A stretch of 64,000 nucleotides of DNA from Antedon mediterranea (lineage: Eukaryota; Echinodermata; Crinoidea; Comatulida; Antedonidae). The notes below the pieces were generated by a model. The model was not told where the DNA came from and did not search any database. It worked only from the letters and a program-made list of their open reading frames with translations. Made by a program: the position numbers and the translations under genes. This document shows positions 36,029 to 47,993 of the stretch, piece after piece (positions within the stretch are counted from its first letter, which is position 1; every line of letters starts with the position of its first letter). The stretch is from positions 29,634,501 through 29,698,500 of the forward strand of contig NC_092672.1 of the NCBI RefSeq assembly GCF_964355755.1, written 5' to 3'.

Positions 36029-37402
36029 TATTACTGTACGGACCATATCAAAATTATTCTACTGTAGTAACTACAATTTGCTTTCGTTTTAACTGGATGG
36101 CATTATTTAACAAGTCATTTTTGGGTGGTAATCGTACATGCTGTTTATTACATAACATAATGCATTGAAAAATAATATAGTTACTGCAGTAACCCCAGTG
36201 GAATAATTTTGATATTGTCCCTTAGTTATTGAAAGTGGAAAAGGAGAAACACATTTTGCTCCGGCATTTTTTTTTTTACGTGTGTATGGATCTTTTTATT
36301 GTGTTGTCAAAAACGTTGTGGATTTTCAATTTCGATGTCTGTTTTTTTTAAGTTACAACTCCTATTAATACTACCAGCTCATTAAAACAAAAAAATCTAA
36401 GTTTTGTAATTTTGTTAATGCTTTTAAAGCATTTAAACACAAATAATAAGTTCACTTTATAAAAAGACAGAATAGACTTAAATTAACCAAAACCCATTAC
36501 CATTTTACTTTTTCTTGCTTTAAATTACAGTTTTTCTGGTAAATAATTTCATTTTTTTCGATCCAAACTATTATGTGAAACTAAAATGGAATATTTAAAA
36601 AAAAAAAAATTTAGGAGGACAATATGTTTAATGTTTTCTATTCGTAACCATCACAGTGACTTTTCATAGTTGACTATTTGGCTTGAGTGAGCCCTCGATA
36701 TTTTCATAAGTTTCATATTTTTATTCGTATTCGTATTCAACTTCCTCGTTTTGTTGACTATTTTAAACTTGATATTTTTTTTTATTCTGGTGGTACAGTG
36801 TGTAAAAAAAAATAGAACTCAACGAAAGTGCGTTGAGATTAGTTTGAACTAAACAATTGTATAAAGCCCGCGAGAAAGAACGACCAGTATTTTACTTTTT
36901 TTTTTTACTCGTTGGCCTCCTGTGAATAAATTTCTTTTTTAATTTGTACTTTCCGTTTTTTTACATTTTATTTGTAACTGTTATACCGAGTTTTACGAAC
37001 CTATAAAATTAGACGGAAAATATTTTACAATTTTTATATCGCTGTGTGACGTTGATTAGATTTGTGATAATGGTGTCCTGCAGTGTGTAGAATACATCGG
37101 GACAAACAAAGCAAGTACTTATGATACACTATGTGTGCCAACATTTTATTGACAAATATTAAGCCGAATTGCTGTCAAGAACCTAGACTAGACGAAACTT
37201 TATCATATGAAAAAGATTACGCATGCGTAAGGCAGGTGGCGCCATTTTCCGTACCTAAAGAGCCAACAATATCGGCTCCTAGTCCTGGTGGTGGAACAAG
37301 TCTCCTCGGACTATAAATCGTAGGTCCAGTATAGGCCTACACAGTGTGTCCGTGTGCACTTTAAAGGACTCAGTTCATTATTCGACGAGTAGGGGTGAAC
37401 TG
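36029..37402. other. Non-coding stretch downstream of the Kelch gene
   Basis: Very AT-rich with T- and A-runs. A 61-codon ORF at 37,131 has no recognisable domain. Nothing else is supported. Confidence 0.35.
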
Positions 37403-37690
37403 GTTCATTCATTCATTAAATCTTTTATTTCGAAATCTCAGGTCCATAGAAAGTAAAATTATTAATTAAAAGATAAGCACTAATTACTACTAGGCCTACT
37501 CATCTCAGGATGGCATTCCACATGGAGGGCATCTTTGACTTATACAAGACGTTGCCTTTAATCGTTGGGACTGAACATTTACTATAGGTAATCCTTCGCC
37601 TAATGACATGACAGTGCCTAAATGCATAAAATAAAAAATAAAATAAAAGTATACCGTAGGCCTACATGTTAATATCATCATCAGCCTAAT
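37403..37690 (-). mobile_element. LINE 3' end, - strand
   Basis: On the - strand, TTTCGAAATAAAAGATTTAA is followed by a GAATGAATGAA tail (37,403-37,417), the same kind of tail as the LINEs at 18,574 and 40,080. No coding part is left. Confidence 0.4.
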
Positions 37691-37757
37691 CATCATAACG
37701 TTACGTAACCTGTGGTGTAATGTGTGTCGTCATCCACGCGTCTTCTTTTTTTCGGTG

Positions 37758-37965
37758 AAGCGTGGTTCCCACTGAGCGACGCAACGTAACGCAACATACG
37801 CAGCGTAAGAAAATGCCCTTCCAATCATTTTGTTTGCCCCCGCCTGCGTGAAATAAAACCTGAGATGTTTGCAGCACTATTGCATCGTCGGTTCCCACTT
37901 GTGATCGCAATACAGCACTTTGCGTCGATACGTCGCTGCGTTACGTCCTAGTGGGAACCACGCTT
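37758..37965. mobile_element. MITE, 208 bp, GGTTCCCACT-type TIR
   Basis: Starts AAGCGTGGTTCCCACT and ends with the perfect inverse AGTGGGAACCACGCTT. Subterminal GCGACGCAACGTAACGCAAC is also mirrored at the right end. Same family as 9,083, 41,960 and 48,781. No ORF. Confidence 0.8.
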
Positions 37966-40079
37966 AAGTATTGCCTTGTCGTCGACGTTTGTCACCAACT
38001 ACATCGACCGCGCTAATTACAACAATACATTGATAGCATTGTAAGGGATTTGATGCTGCTTCTGGTTCTTCACACAGGTATTCTATAATCACATTAATTA
38101 TTGTGAACATGCAAAAGACAGCGTATCAATTAAAAATTAATTGGGAGTATACATCGTACTTTAGGTATAATCTGGTTGATAATTTTGGCTACCCACAGGT
38201 GCTAATGGTAAACTTGAGACTTGAAAAATACTTATTGGGTGTGGGTATATTTTAAAAAGTTCGCCTATTATTAGAAGCATTAAAAACAAATTAAAAAATC
38301 AAATGGAGGATAAAGTAAAAAACATAGACAATATATCAAGCCACAAATAAATATTTTAAAAAATTACTGGATTTATACAATTTAAAAGACTACACTAGTA
38401 TGGATATAGGCCTATTTAGACTCTCCGGAGATGATTCACCTGCAAAAATTGAACTAATAAATGAATGTAACAGAATAGTAAAAAGACCAAGAGAGGAAGA
38501 AAAAATAAACATGGAACAACACAACAATTAAAAAGGAAATATAAATTATAATAGTGTAAGAGAAACACCATAGAACCATCCTGTCCGGCAGAGCGGAAGT
38601 AGAATAAAATAGGTAAAAGCGCCATGTCGCAAGACGAGAGGATGATAAAGATGACAGTTCACCTCTTGAGCCCCACACTTAAGTAGCCCAAAAGGCTTGT
38701 CCAATAACTCCATACACTTGGACAGACGTTGCGTTTACTAAATCGTAGAGCTATGCGTTTCAGAGATCACTGTAGATTATTCCCAAACTTGAAAAGAAAT
38801 TACTTTCAATAATTCAATAATGCACTTTTATGAAAACTGCATAAGTTCTGATGGTAAAGCTTAGTCCAATCTACATTAGCAAAGAAACTCTTTGATTGCA
38901 AACTTCAGAATCATATGACTACAAATAAACATAGAAGGACACTCAGAGAGCGAGAGCAAAACCTCCGCCTATATAGGCATTAAAATTGAATCATATTGTG
39001 TTCCAATACACCTATGAAATCTTCCTTTAAAATCGTATGAACATTTTGAGTAATCCTGCTAAGAAATATAGAAAGAAAAAAACACGCCTGATTGACCTCA
39101 TAACCTCTCGCGATTATTCTGGCGGAGGTAAAGACACAAACATCAGCAAATTAGTTTGTCAAGAAGGTACATACCCTACTTCTGTAACAAACTAGTTTTC
39201 TGCTACTTTGGAAAACTGTTCTTGTTAAATTCGGAGTTTGCTGGTATTCGCAAATGCATATTTATATAAAGCATTACAAACCTTTGATTATTATCTAATA
39301 CTTCATAATAGCGTAACACTATTTCATAATAGTCAGCATTTAATTTGACTATTGCAAGTATATAAAGCCATCAAACATTATGTGACAAAAAATGTGATGT
39401 ACGGACCCATATATATGGACATGATGATGTCATATCACTACCATATGTCGGCATATCACTACGTATGGGCATATCACATTCTTTTTTTGTCAAACTAGTT
39501 TGATATGTAGACAGAGCTTTAAATGAAATTAATAATGCGAAATTGTTTTAAGTAGGCTATTCTACAGAGCAAATTTTTTACAATTGACAAAATCGTAATC
39601 TCCATTAAAAAAAAATGTACAGTGGTCGATTTTGAAATTTTGAAATATAAATTGTCCACTTTTTTTAATATAGTTGTCATCAATATTTTAAGATATTTAA
39701 CGTAGGCCTACATGATTGTAAACCAGGAAGAGATAATTCCACATAATTTTACAAATTATTACATTTATATTTCCTAAACTCAAAAATAATCTCTTTGATC
39801 TTGTTGCCATTTACAGCTATATAAGAACTTGTTATAGATCAAACTAATTTTGTAACATAAACTTTTTTTATCTGCAATGCCAGTCAAATAGTAGTATATA
39901 AAAAATGACAAAAAATCGGAAACAATAGAGTACACATCGGTACAAAATGTAACAGCGTACGCTGTTCCGTCGCATCCTTTGATTTAAAAATCGTTTGAAC
40001 GCAAGTAGTAGGCCTAATTCCTTGATCATGGCCATTAATCGCCACGTTCTTAATGTGTGGAATGCCTTGTTGCATTGAC
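37966..40079. other. Non-coding stretch with scattered repeat debris
   Basis: GGCTACCCACAGGTGCTAAT near 38,190 resembles the 3' UTR of the LINE at 10,485. A short cluster of GGCATATCACTAC words lies at 39,440-39,475. No gene is supported. Confidence 0.35.
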
Positions 40080-40201
40080 TTTTTATATAATTATAAACAT
40101 TTTGTTTTTGTTCTATGAGATTTAGATTTTGTTTTTCTCGTTTGTTATTGGATATATTGTGTCACCATGGTATTCCGAAATAAAAATATGAATGAATGAA
40201 T
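40080..40201 (+). mobile_element. LINE-like 3' tail
   Basis: CCGAAATAAAAATATGAATG followed by AATGAA units. Only the extreme 3' end is recognisable. Confidence 0.35.
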
Positions 40202-40659
40202 TTCGTTGCAACTGTTACGATCACATCAAAATATTTACCTACACACTTTATTTATCAATCACGGTAATAATGTATAATATATTTTTGTCTCAAAGAAAAA
40301 ATATCAGTATATAATATAAAATATCGGTTCATCATGTACTATTTGACCATTTTATTGATTACAATATAGACGCCAACAGACTAAGCGGGTGCTTGACAAT
40401 GGGTACCTATACTTAAATGTAGGCATACACAAAGACAAAAACAAAATAAAATATATACATTCGAATACATAATAAAATAGCAATATGAGTCCCCACAACC
40501 CGTCAGTATCTCCAGTGAGACACGTCCCCTGATGGGAAAGGGGGAAATCCCCTTTACTATCCTGACCCCTTGACGACGGTTGTAAACAATGTTTCGTCAA
40601 GCGCACATTAAAGTGTTTACCACAGGAAAAGGTAATTAAAAACACAGGAGAAACCCCAT

Positions 40660-41066
40660 GGCCCATTTACACTAGAACGATAACGATCAACGATAAATAG
40701 AAAAATATGCATTTTGCATACAGAAAACAAAAGAAATATAAAAACTTTTCCTTCTAGAACTATACAATAAACATCTAGGCTATGCTTCATTTGATAAAAA
40801 TGATATTTTCAAACGTCCAATCAAATGATGTTATGATTATTAAGTAATATTAGTAGTAATTAGTAATTAATTTTATTTTATTGTTTTTATTTATCATGAC
40901 CTCATTTGATTTTGGAATTTTTAAAATTTAATTGTTATCAAAGACAGCATAAATGATTATCCTATAGTTATAGAACGAAAACCTTTCTAATTCTTTTGTT
41001 TTATGTAATAAAAATGCATGCTTATATATTTATCGTCGATCGTTATCGTCCTAGTGTAAATGGGCC
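40660..41066. mobile_element. MITE, 407 bp, uninterrupted sibling of the split MITE in arm 1
   Basis: The termini are GGCCCATTTACACTAGAACG and its inverse, ending GTCCTAGTGTAAATGGGCC. The inverted similarity extends through ATAACGATC and more weakly beyond; the interior is AT-rich and foldback-like. No ORF and no clear target duplication. Superfamily unknown. Confidence 0.75.
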
Positions 41067-41198
41067 TTTAGATCACGAACGACTTTTTAGATTTAATATA
41101 TATTTTAAAATTCTTAGGTATGCATATTTGGCGATTCTTAGTATGTACTCAATTTCAATTTTATAATGTTATAGGGCCTAGAGAACATTCATCGTAGG

Positions 41199-41243
41199 CC
41201 GTGAGGTAATTTCCCGCATGATCGTAATCAAAACGGTACTGGG
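41199..41243 (+). repeat. Solo array-type terminus, arm 2 copy
   Basis: CCGTGAGGTAATTTCCCGCA followed by TGATCGTAATCAAAACGG. Orthologous to 10,279-10,322 and related to the termini of the 8.8-kb array. Confidence 0.6.
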
Positions 41244-41959
41244 TTTTACAGAATTGTTATTGGTCAACGTCGTTGCGTCTTGGTAGTGATGTATAACCAA
41301 TGTATGATGGAACATCACTGTGCACCGAGCAGAAACGTAGGCCACAACCTTGCTACGTGGTTTGCCTGACCATAGTTATAACATAGTATCGATGATTTAT
41401 TTTTATAGATATTATTGTGATCAACTCATGAGTATTTATTATACTACGTCATCTCTGAACCAGTACATCTTCCTTCTACATATCGGATCGCACGTGCATT
41501 AAAATGCGAACGCCAGCGTATAAAGTAAACCAAACATAAATCGCACAGAAATTGGAGATAATTATATAAAAAGTTCGGTCCGTTACAGTTTTTACGAGAC
41601 TCTTCTCAAACAGTTTAATGATTTGCATGTTACGAAGAAAGATTTCAGATCTTTAACAATGAATTATTAGATAAGATAAACAAAAATAACTCCACAGGTA
41701 TAACACTGTTTCATTAGGAGTCGCGAGATCGAAGACATACCATTCTCATTAAAACACAAATACATAATCAATTTAGTCAGTGCAATCTTTGAAATAAATA
41801 CAATTAACAGACAACTTTGTTTCATTTCCTTTATTCAGAACTAGAAGAAACTAAAAAAATCTTCAAAATAATGTAAACGGATACTTATCTACAATATGGT
41901 GTAATTCTACTCAGTTCATTATTACAAAATAATAAAATGTATAAAAAATGTATATACCT

Positions 41960-42207
41960 TAAGCCTGGTTCTCACTAGAAACAACGCAACGACGTAAGAT
42001 AAGGAAATACTCTATCAATTTTGCATCCCCTCTCCCCCACCTCTTACGAGAAATTGGATTAACTGCCGTGATGAACGTAAAGCAGCAGAAAATGTGTTAT
42101 AACGTCTACGGTACCGTGCTTACGTAATCGGTTGCCTCAGCGCAATGTTATATGTTATTGCGTCAATACTTTGAATATTTCGTTGCATCTTAGTTGGAAC
42201 CAAACTT
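41960..42207. mobile_element. MITE, GGTTCCCACTAG-type, arm 2 copy
   Basis: Starts AAGCCTGGTTCTCACTAGAA and ends TCTTAGTTGGAACCAAACTT, inverted relative to each other. Orthologous to 9,083-9,332. Confidence 0.65.
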
Positions 42208-42957
42208 TCAAACTAATAATAGTTTACTCCTATACTACTGAAGTCAATAATTGACAGGTTATTATTGACGGTTTATTTATTTTAAATACCATTACAGTAA
42301 TACTTTACTACTCTGAAGGTCCATTGTACATTATATATAGACAAAAGTGTACTGCTGGTATTTCAGATTAATATTGTAATCCATTACATAACATATGTTA
42401 AACCAAGATTTATTTATTTCAAATACCATTATAGCATTACTTTAACTACTCTGAACGTCCATTGTACATTATTTATAGACAATAGAAATACTACTGGTAT
42501 TTCAGATTAATATTGGAATTCATTACTTAACATATGTTAAACTAAGGTTTATTTATTAAAAAAAATTAACTTTACTACTGAAAGTTCTTCTGTTCACATA
42601 TTAATATTAGTCTAATACCGTCAGTGTTCTAATCCAAGTAAACATCAAGAGTAAATACAAGATGACTTCAAGACTATTTGTGTACTATCACCACCTCTAT
42701 GCAAATGAGTAAATAGTAAATGCGATTATAATGCATTGAAAACAGTTCATTAATTTCTAACTATCACTTTGTACAATATTGAAACAAAATATCATCAAAT
42801 CACATTTGCAGTAGGCTCTACTTATAAAACACCATTTGGTGACACTTTTCTTATTAAAAGAAAAAATTGTTTGTGGAATCCATTTTGCACACATTGAGAT
42901 GGCAGAACGTTTGAGTTGGAGAGGAATAATCAATTAACCAAGTAGATTACAGTCAAT

Positions 42958-42963
42958 TTTATT
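42958..42963 (-). promoter_or_regulatory. Polyadenylation signal of NLR gene 2
   Basis: AATAAA on the - strand begins 28 nt after the stop codon, within GTAAATAAAATTGACTG. The corresponding position in gene 1 reads AATAAC and is separated from its gene by the LINE. Confidence 0.6.
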
Positions 42964-42990
42964 TACATCTACAAGTGATATTGTGTGTCT

Positions 42991-45900
42991 TTATGCCAAA
43001 AAAGTTACTCCTCTATTTGAACAGTCTCTCTTTATTTCACTAATTACCCCGTCTGATAAATAGCAATCATGCATGTTAAGCAACCTTAGTTTAGGTAACA
43101 TATTTAATAAAGAACGCAGTAAAGTAACATCAATGTCACTAAGATTATTACAACTGATATTGAAGTGACCTAATTTCAACTTAACTCCATTATCAGAACA
43201 CTCTCTACTCAGAGCATTCAGTATAGTACCTGATAGATTACAATTATGCATTTCAAGTGTAAGCGCATCATCATCACCACCATAATCTTCATCATCATCA
43301 TAATCATCATCATCATTATCAATCATACTAAATAGATAACACAGTGATGTACCATCAATGTCACTAAGATTATTACCACTGATATTTAAGTGCTTTAATC
43401 TCAACTCAACTCCTTTAATAGAACACTCTCTACTCATATCATTCATTACAGCACCTGATAGATTACAATCATGCATGTCAAGTATACTATACTTCCAAGT
43501 CATCATACTCAATAGATAACACAGTGATGTACCATTAATATCACTAAGATTATTACCACTGATATTGAAGTGATCTAATTCCAACTCAACTCTTTTATTA
43601 GAACACTTTCTACTCATAGCAGCATTCATCACAGCACATGATAGATTACAATCATGCATGTCAAGTGTACCACGCCAAGTCATCATACTCAATAGATAAC
43701 ACAGTGATGTACCATCAATATCACTAAGATTATTACCACTGATATTGAAGTGATCAAATTCCAACTCAACTCCTTTATTAGAACACTCTCTACTCATAGC
43801 ATTCATTACAGCACCTGATAGATCACAATCATGCATGTCAAGTGTACTACGCCAAGTCATCATACTCAATAGATAACACAGTGATGTACCATCAATATCA
43901 CTAAGATTATTACCACTGATATTGAAGTGATATAATTCCGACTCAACTGCTTTATTAGAACACTCTCTACTCATAGCATTCATTACAGCACCTGATAGAT
44001 TACAATCATGCATATCAAGTGTACTATACGTCCAAGTCATCATACTCAACAGATAACACAGTGATGTACCATCAATGTCACTAAGATTATTACCACTGAT
44101 ATTGAAGTGATATAATTCCGACTCAACTGCTTTATTAGAACACTCTCTACTCATAGCATTCATTACAGCACCTGATAGATCACAATCATGCATGTCAAGT
44201 GTACTACGCCAAGTCATCATACTCAATAGATAACACAGTGATGTACCATCAATGTCACTAAGATTATTACCACTGATATTGACATCATGTAAATACAACT
44301 TAACTCCATTATTAGAACACTCTCTACTCATAGCATTCATTACAGCACCTGATAGATTACAATCATGCATGTCAAGTGTACGCAGCAAAGGCATCATAGT
44401 CAATAGATAACACAGTGATGTACCATCAATGTCACTAAGATTATTACCACTGATATTGACATCATGTAAATACAACTTAACTCCATTATTAGAACACTCT
44501 CTACTCATAGCATTCATTACAGCACCTGATAGATTACAATCATGCATGTCAAATGTACCCAGCCTAGTCATCATACTCAATAGATAACACAGTGATGTAC
44601 CATCAATGTCACTAAGATTATTACCACTGATATTGACATCATGTAAATACAACTTAACTCCTTTATTAGAACACTCTCTACTCATAGCATTCATTACAGC
44701 ACCTGATAGATTACAATCATGCATGTCAAGTGTACTATCCACAGTCATGATACTCAATAGATAACACAGTGATGCACCATCAATGTCTCTAAGATTATTA
44801 CCACTGATATCGAAATGATTTAATCTCAACTTAACTCCATTATAAGAACACTCTCTACTCATAGCATTCATTACAGCACCTGATAGATTACAATCATGAA
44901 AGTCAAATTTAAGGTGGTTACACTGATCAAACGTTAAAATACATAGAATTTGTGTAAGAACCTTTCCTGTAGAATCAGATGATATTGTATTTAAAAAACT
45001 CCGAAAATTGTTAGGCAACGATATTTTATGAAATTCCCTCAGAATATTTATAAAATGTTTATCAACGTTTTCATCTTTGCTTACATGCTGAATGAACATT
45101 CTTAATGTATTTGAAATATCTTCCAAATGTTCTTTTATTTCTAAATTTGTATTTGATATGTGATTAAGCAATGTTTGTTCAACATTATCCATATGATGTT
45201 TTTTCACGAATGCTAAGTAATTATCAATGGATCGATATGCTGCCAAATCATTTGTAATCCAATGTTTTAAGAATGTTCCAGCATCAGCTCCAAGGAACCC
45301 AATGGCAAACTCTCTTGTTATTTTGAAATACTCACTTTCTCGTATTTCTTTCCATTCCTTTTTATCTAATGGCGCAAGTAATGGGTTTTCCATAGATTCA
45401 CTCTCACATAGTTTGTATAAATAAAATCCCACCAATGACTCAACTATCAATTTGTGTGGAGGCATATAATTCTCTTCAAAGCTAGACTTTGAAATTGGTG
45501 CATCTTCATAAACAAACCCAAGTTTCAGGGCAATATCAATCGTATTTTTGTCACCTGTAAGGCTTTTCTTGTTTATCGAAAGTTGATTTCTTTTTAAGTT
45601 ACGATACATGCATTTTCCTAAACAAATCATAGCATTTACATACTCGTCTGGAGCATCATAAAATTTTGAAATAAAATGGTGTTGTTGTTGTTGTTTTTTA
45701 ATGAACTGATTTAAAATACTTCGAAACAGTTCTTTAAAAAGATCAGATTTATCGAGAGGAAGATTTTGGCTGTCCTCCCACATTATACAAATTGTGATAA
45801 GTAACATTGGATTTTTGGACATATCGCGTATTTCTTGATGTTTTCTATATTCCTTAATGAGTGATTCTCCCAGGGCAAGTTTGCCAAAATGCTTAAAATG

Positions 45901-46577
45901 CTTGTAAATATACGTTTTAATGTTTATTTCCTTGAATCCTTTTACTCTTACGTGTACATTACACTCATTAATGAATGCACTTATGTTTTCTGTTCGCGAG
46001 GTCATTATCACTACACTATTCTTTAATGTTTCCCCTCTGAATAGACGAATAAAATCTTCATTCTGAAATCGTAATTCATCGAATCCATCTAGCAACAATA
46101 CAATGTTGCTATCATGTTTTAATATGAATTTTTTGATTACTTTGGATTCTTCTCCAAGATCAGTTTCCAGGTCAAATTCTTTCATATTTAGTTTATCTAC
46201 CATAAGATCAAAGATTCCCTTCCCTTCCTCTAAATCCCTTATATTTAACAGAAATACAATTTTACCTTCAAATACATCAAATGATTTATCTGTACCTGCA
46301 TTGTATGCTATGTACCTTAATAGTGTAGTTTTACCTATACCACCTTCACCATCTATAAGGACTTTGCACGCAGGTGTGGATTTGATGGTAGCTAACACAT
46401 CTTTTAATGTTGTTGACTCACTCTTTTTTGTGTTTTTATTTCCTTTGAGTAGGTCCAACTCTGTGAATAGTTCAGAAATATCGACTTGGTGTGATTCATT
46501 CCATGTTGCTGGTGTAAACGTCTTGGCATTTTGCAGAAATGTCTGTTGTTTACTTAGTAGATATCCTTTTATCTTTT
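42991..46577 (-). CDS. NLR gene 2: NACHT plus LRR terminal coding exon
   Basis: The last coding exon of a DED-NACHT-LRR receptor, presumed cytosolic. The acceptor TTTTATCCTACAG ends at 46,578, and the exon enters in phase 1, matching the mini-exon at 53,098-53,157. It has Walker A GEGGIGKTT, Walker B LLLDGFDEL, then the NACHT helical region, then 10 full 59-61-residue LRR units and a terminal half unit ending GVTFLA. Spliced to 53,157-53,098, 54,833-54,774 and 55,566-55,020 it gives a continuous frame of 1,417 residues. Compared with gene 1 there are small in-frame indels (a longer Q/H run near 45,680; a shorter LIKEYRK region) and fewer LRRs. Unit 9 carries an acidic insertion. An ATG at 46,674 in frame just upstream lies in the intron and is probably not the start. 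Confidence 0.88.
43080..44925 (-). repeat. LRR-coding tandem repeat of gene 2, 10 units plus partial
   Basis: Most units are 177 bp; units 5 and 8 are slightly longer. Unit 9 is expanded by an Asp/Tyr/Gly-rich tract (DNDDDDYDDDEDYGG) encoded by ATC-type triplets at about 43,262-43,320. The nearly constant core is NISGNNLSDIDGTSLCYLLS. Paired neighbouring units (for example 5 and 6, or 3 and 4) are almost identical, pointing to recent duplication. Confidence 0.88.
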
Positions 46578-47239
46578 CTGTAGGATAAAATGAAAGGTAA
46601 ATAAAATAGGTGACACAACAAATGACATAATAAAAGATGATGACGATGACGACAACAATGATGATGGAACACATTAATTGTGTTTACGCCATAAACATAC
46701 ACCCGTATGTGTTTCTTACTGTATATTGAAATTAAAATTACTATTTTGCCTTGAGAACGAAAACAATAGTAAAATAAATCATGAAATGAAAGTTTTGTTT
46801 GCTGAAACTAAATTCATTGTAGTGGAAAAGTTATCTTTTTCACCTTTTTATTAAGAAGACGTATAAAACACACTAATGAGGAAATTATAATCAGTCTTGA
46901 ACAAGTCACCATTTGTGCATTAAAATAACTTTTTTTGTCAAAATGCGAGATTTGATGTCTATCTATCTAAATGTAACCGAAACAAAAGGTTCCTGTTTTA
47001 GGCTAAACTGCAAAATTATAAAAACTCTCTGGGATTTGCTGTATCGTTGTATCATAATTTAAGGTCTATGTCATCTAAATATGTAAAAATAAGCTAAATA
47101 TTCTAGGACAAAAATCTGAAAAGGGGTCATGAAAAACAAGGCCATTCTGTGGTTCAATTTAAGGCCAACCAGTGGTCCGATGGCGCTAGACATAACTTTT
47201 CCCCAGCTTTTTTCACATAACTTTATTTTAGCTGAAAAA
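46578..47239 (-). other. Intron 3' end of NLR gene 2, conserved with gene 1
   Basis: Matches the inverse of 790-1,361. It includes the pyrimidine-rich acceptor region rich in ATC/GTC triplets. No exon is seen. Confidence 0.7.
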
Positions 47240-47700
47240 TTAAAAGTTATAACACTTTACCTACTAATTTTTTTCAAAATATTTTGGTAGGAATAGATAA
47301 CCCTTGACCTACTTTACCATTTTCCACCGTAGTTCCGCAAACATTTTTGCATTTACGCCCTCTACAGCCAATAAGTAACTAGCTTTACGAACGTTATAAC
47401 ACTTTACTTACTAAATTTTTTCAAAATATTTTGGTATGGATCGATAACCCTTGGCCTTCTTTAACATTTGCCACCGTAGTTTCGCGAACTTTTTTTTCAC
47501 TACGCCCTCTACGGCGAATAAGTAACTGGCTTTTACGAAGTTATAACACTTGACCTACTTAGTGTTTTCAGGGAGTTGTAACAACTCCCTGGTTTTTTTC
47601 ACAATATTTTGGTATGAATCGATGACTCTTGGCCTACTTTATCATTAGTTACGCGAACTTATAACGTTTGTAAAAGATAGTTACTTATTCGCCGTAAAGT
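47240..47700 (-). repeat. Minisatellite, about 147-bp unit, three partial copies
   Basis: AATAAGTAAC words at 47,370 and 47,517 mark the unit; CAAAATATTTTGGTA and TTATAACAC recur. It is the inverse of 425-735. A perfect 10-bp-arm palindrome, CAGGGAGTTG and CAACTCCCTG, lies at about 47,569-47,591 within it. Confidence 0.7.
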
Positions 47701-47993
47701 TATTGAACTTTGACCAGAAGAAGTAGAGGTCAAGGCTAACATGTTGGTACAATAACAACTCAAATAGACAGTAATTACGTATTGGAATCTGTTTTTTTTA
47801 TAAATATTTGTGACTGTCCTTTTAATTGAATTTGAATAAGGAACTAGGAACTACTGTAGTAACCAACTTCACAGGCATTGATAAAGAACTTGCTTAAACG
47901 GTGGAAAAGCACATAGGCCTACACCTAGCCTATATCCAGATAATTATAAATATAAAGACTTTACTAGTTATTCATAATAATGGCTACTAAATA

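Larger units (their letters stand above)
40513..47700 (-). other. Arm 2 of the inverted segmental duplication
   Basis: The reverse complement of this interval follows arm 1 (425-20,362) in order: minisatellite, intron end, NACHT-LRR exon, 3' flank, MITE at 41,960, solo terminus at 41,199, MITE at 40,660 and terminal 150 bp. It lacks the LINEs and the array found in arm 1 and has fewer LRR units. Differences are scattered base changes and small indels. Confidence 0.85.

Noticed and set aside
37131-37316. 61-codon ORF
   Set aside because: No domain, no splice sites, and a composition that fits chance.
47560-47600. Hairpin plus T-run as a bacterial-type terminator
   Set aside because: The window is clearly eukaryotic, and no transcription unit ends there.
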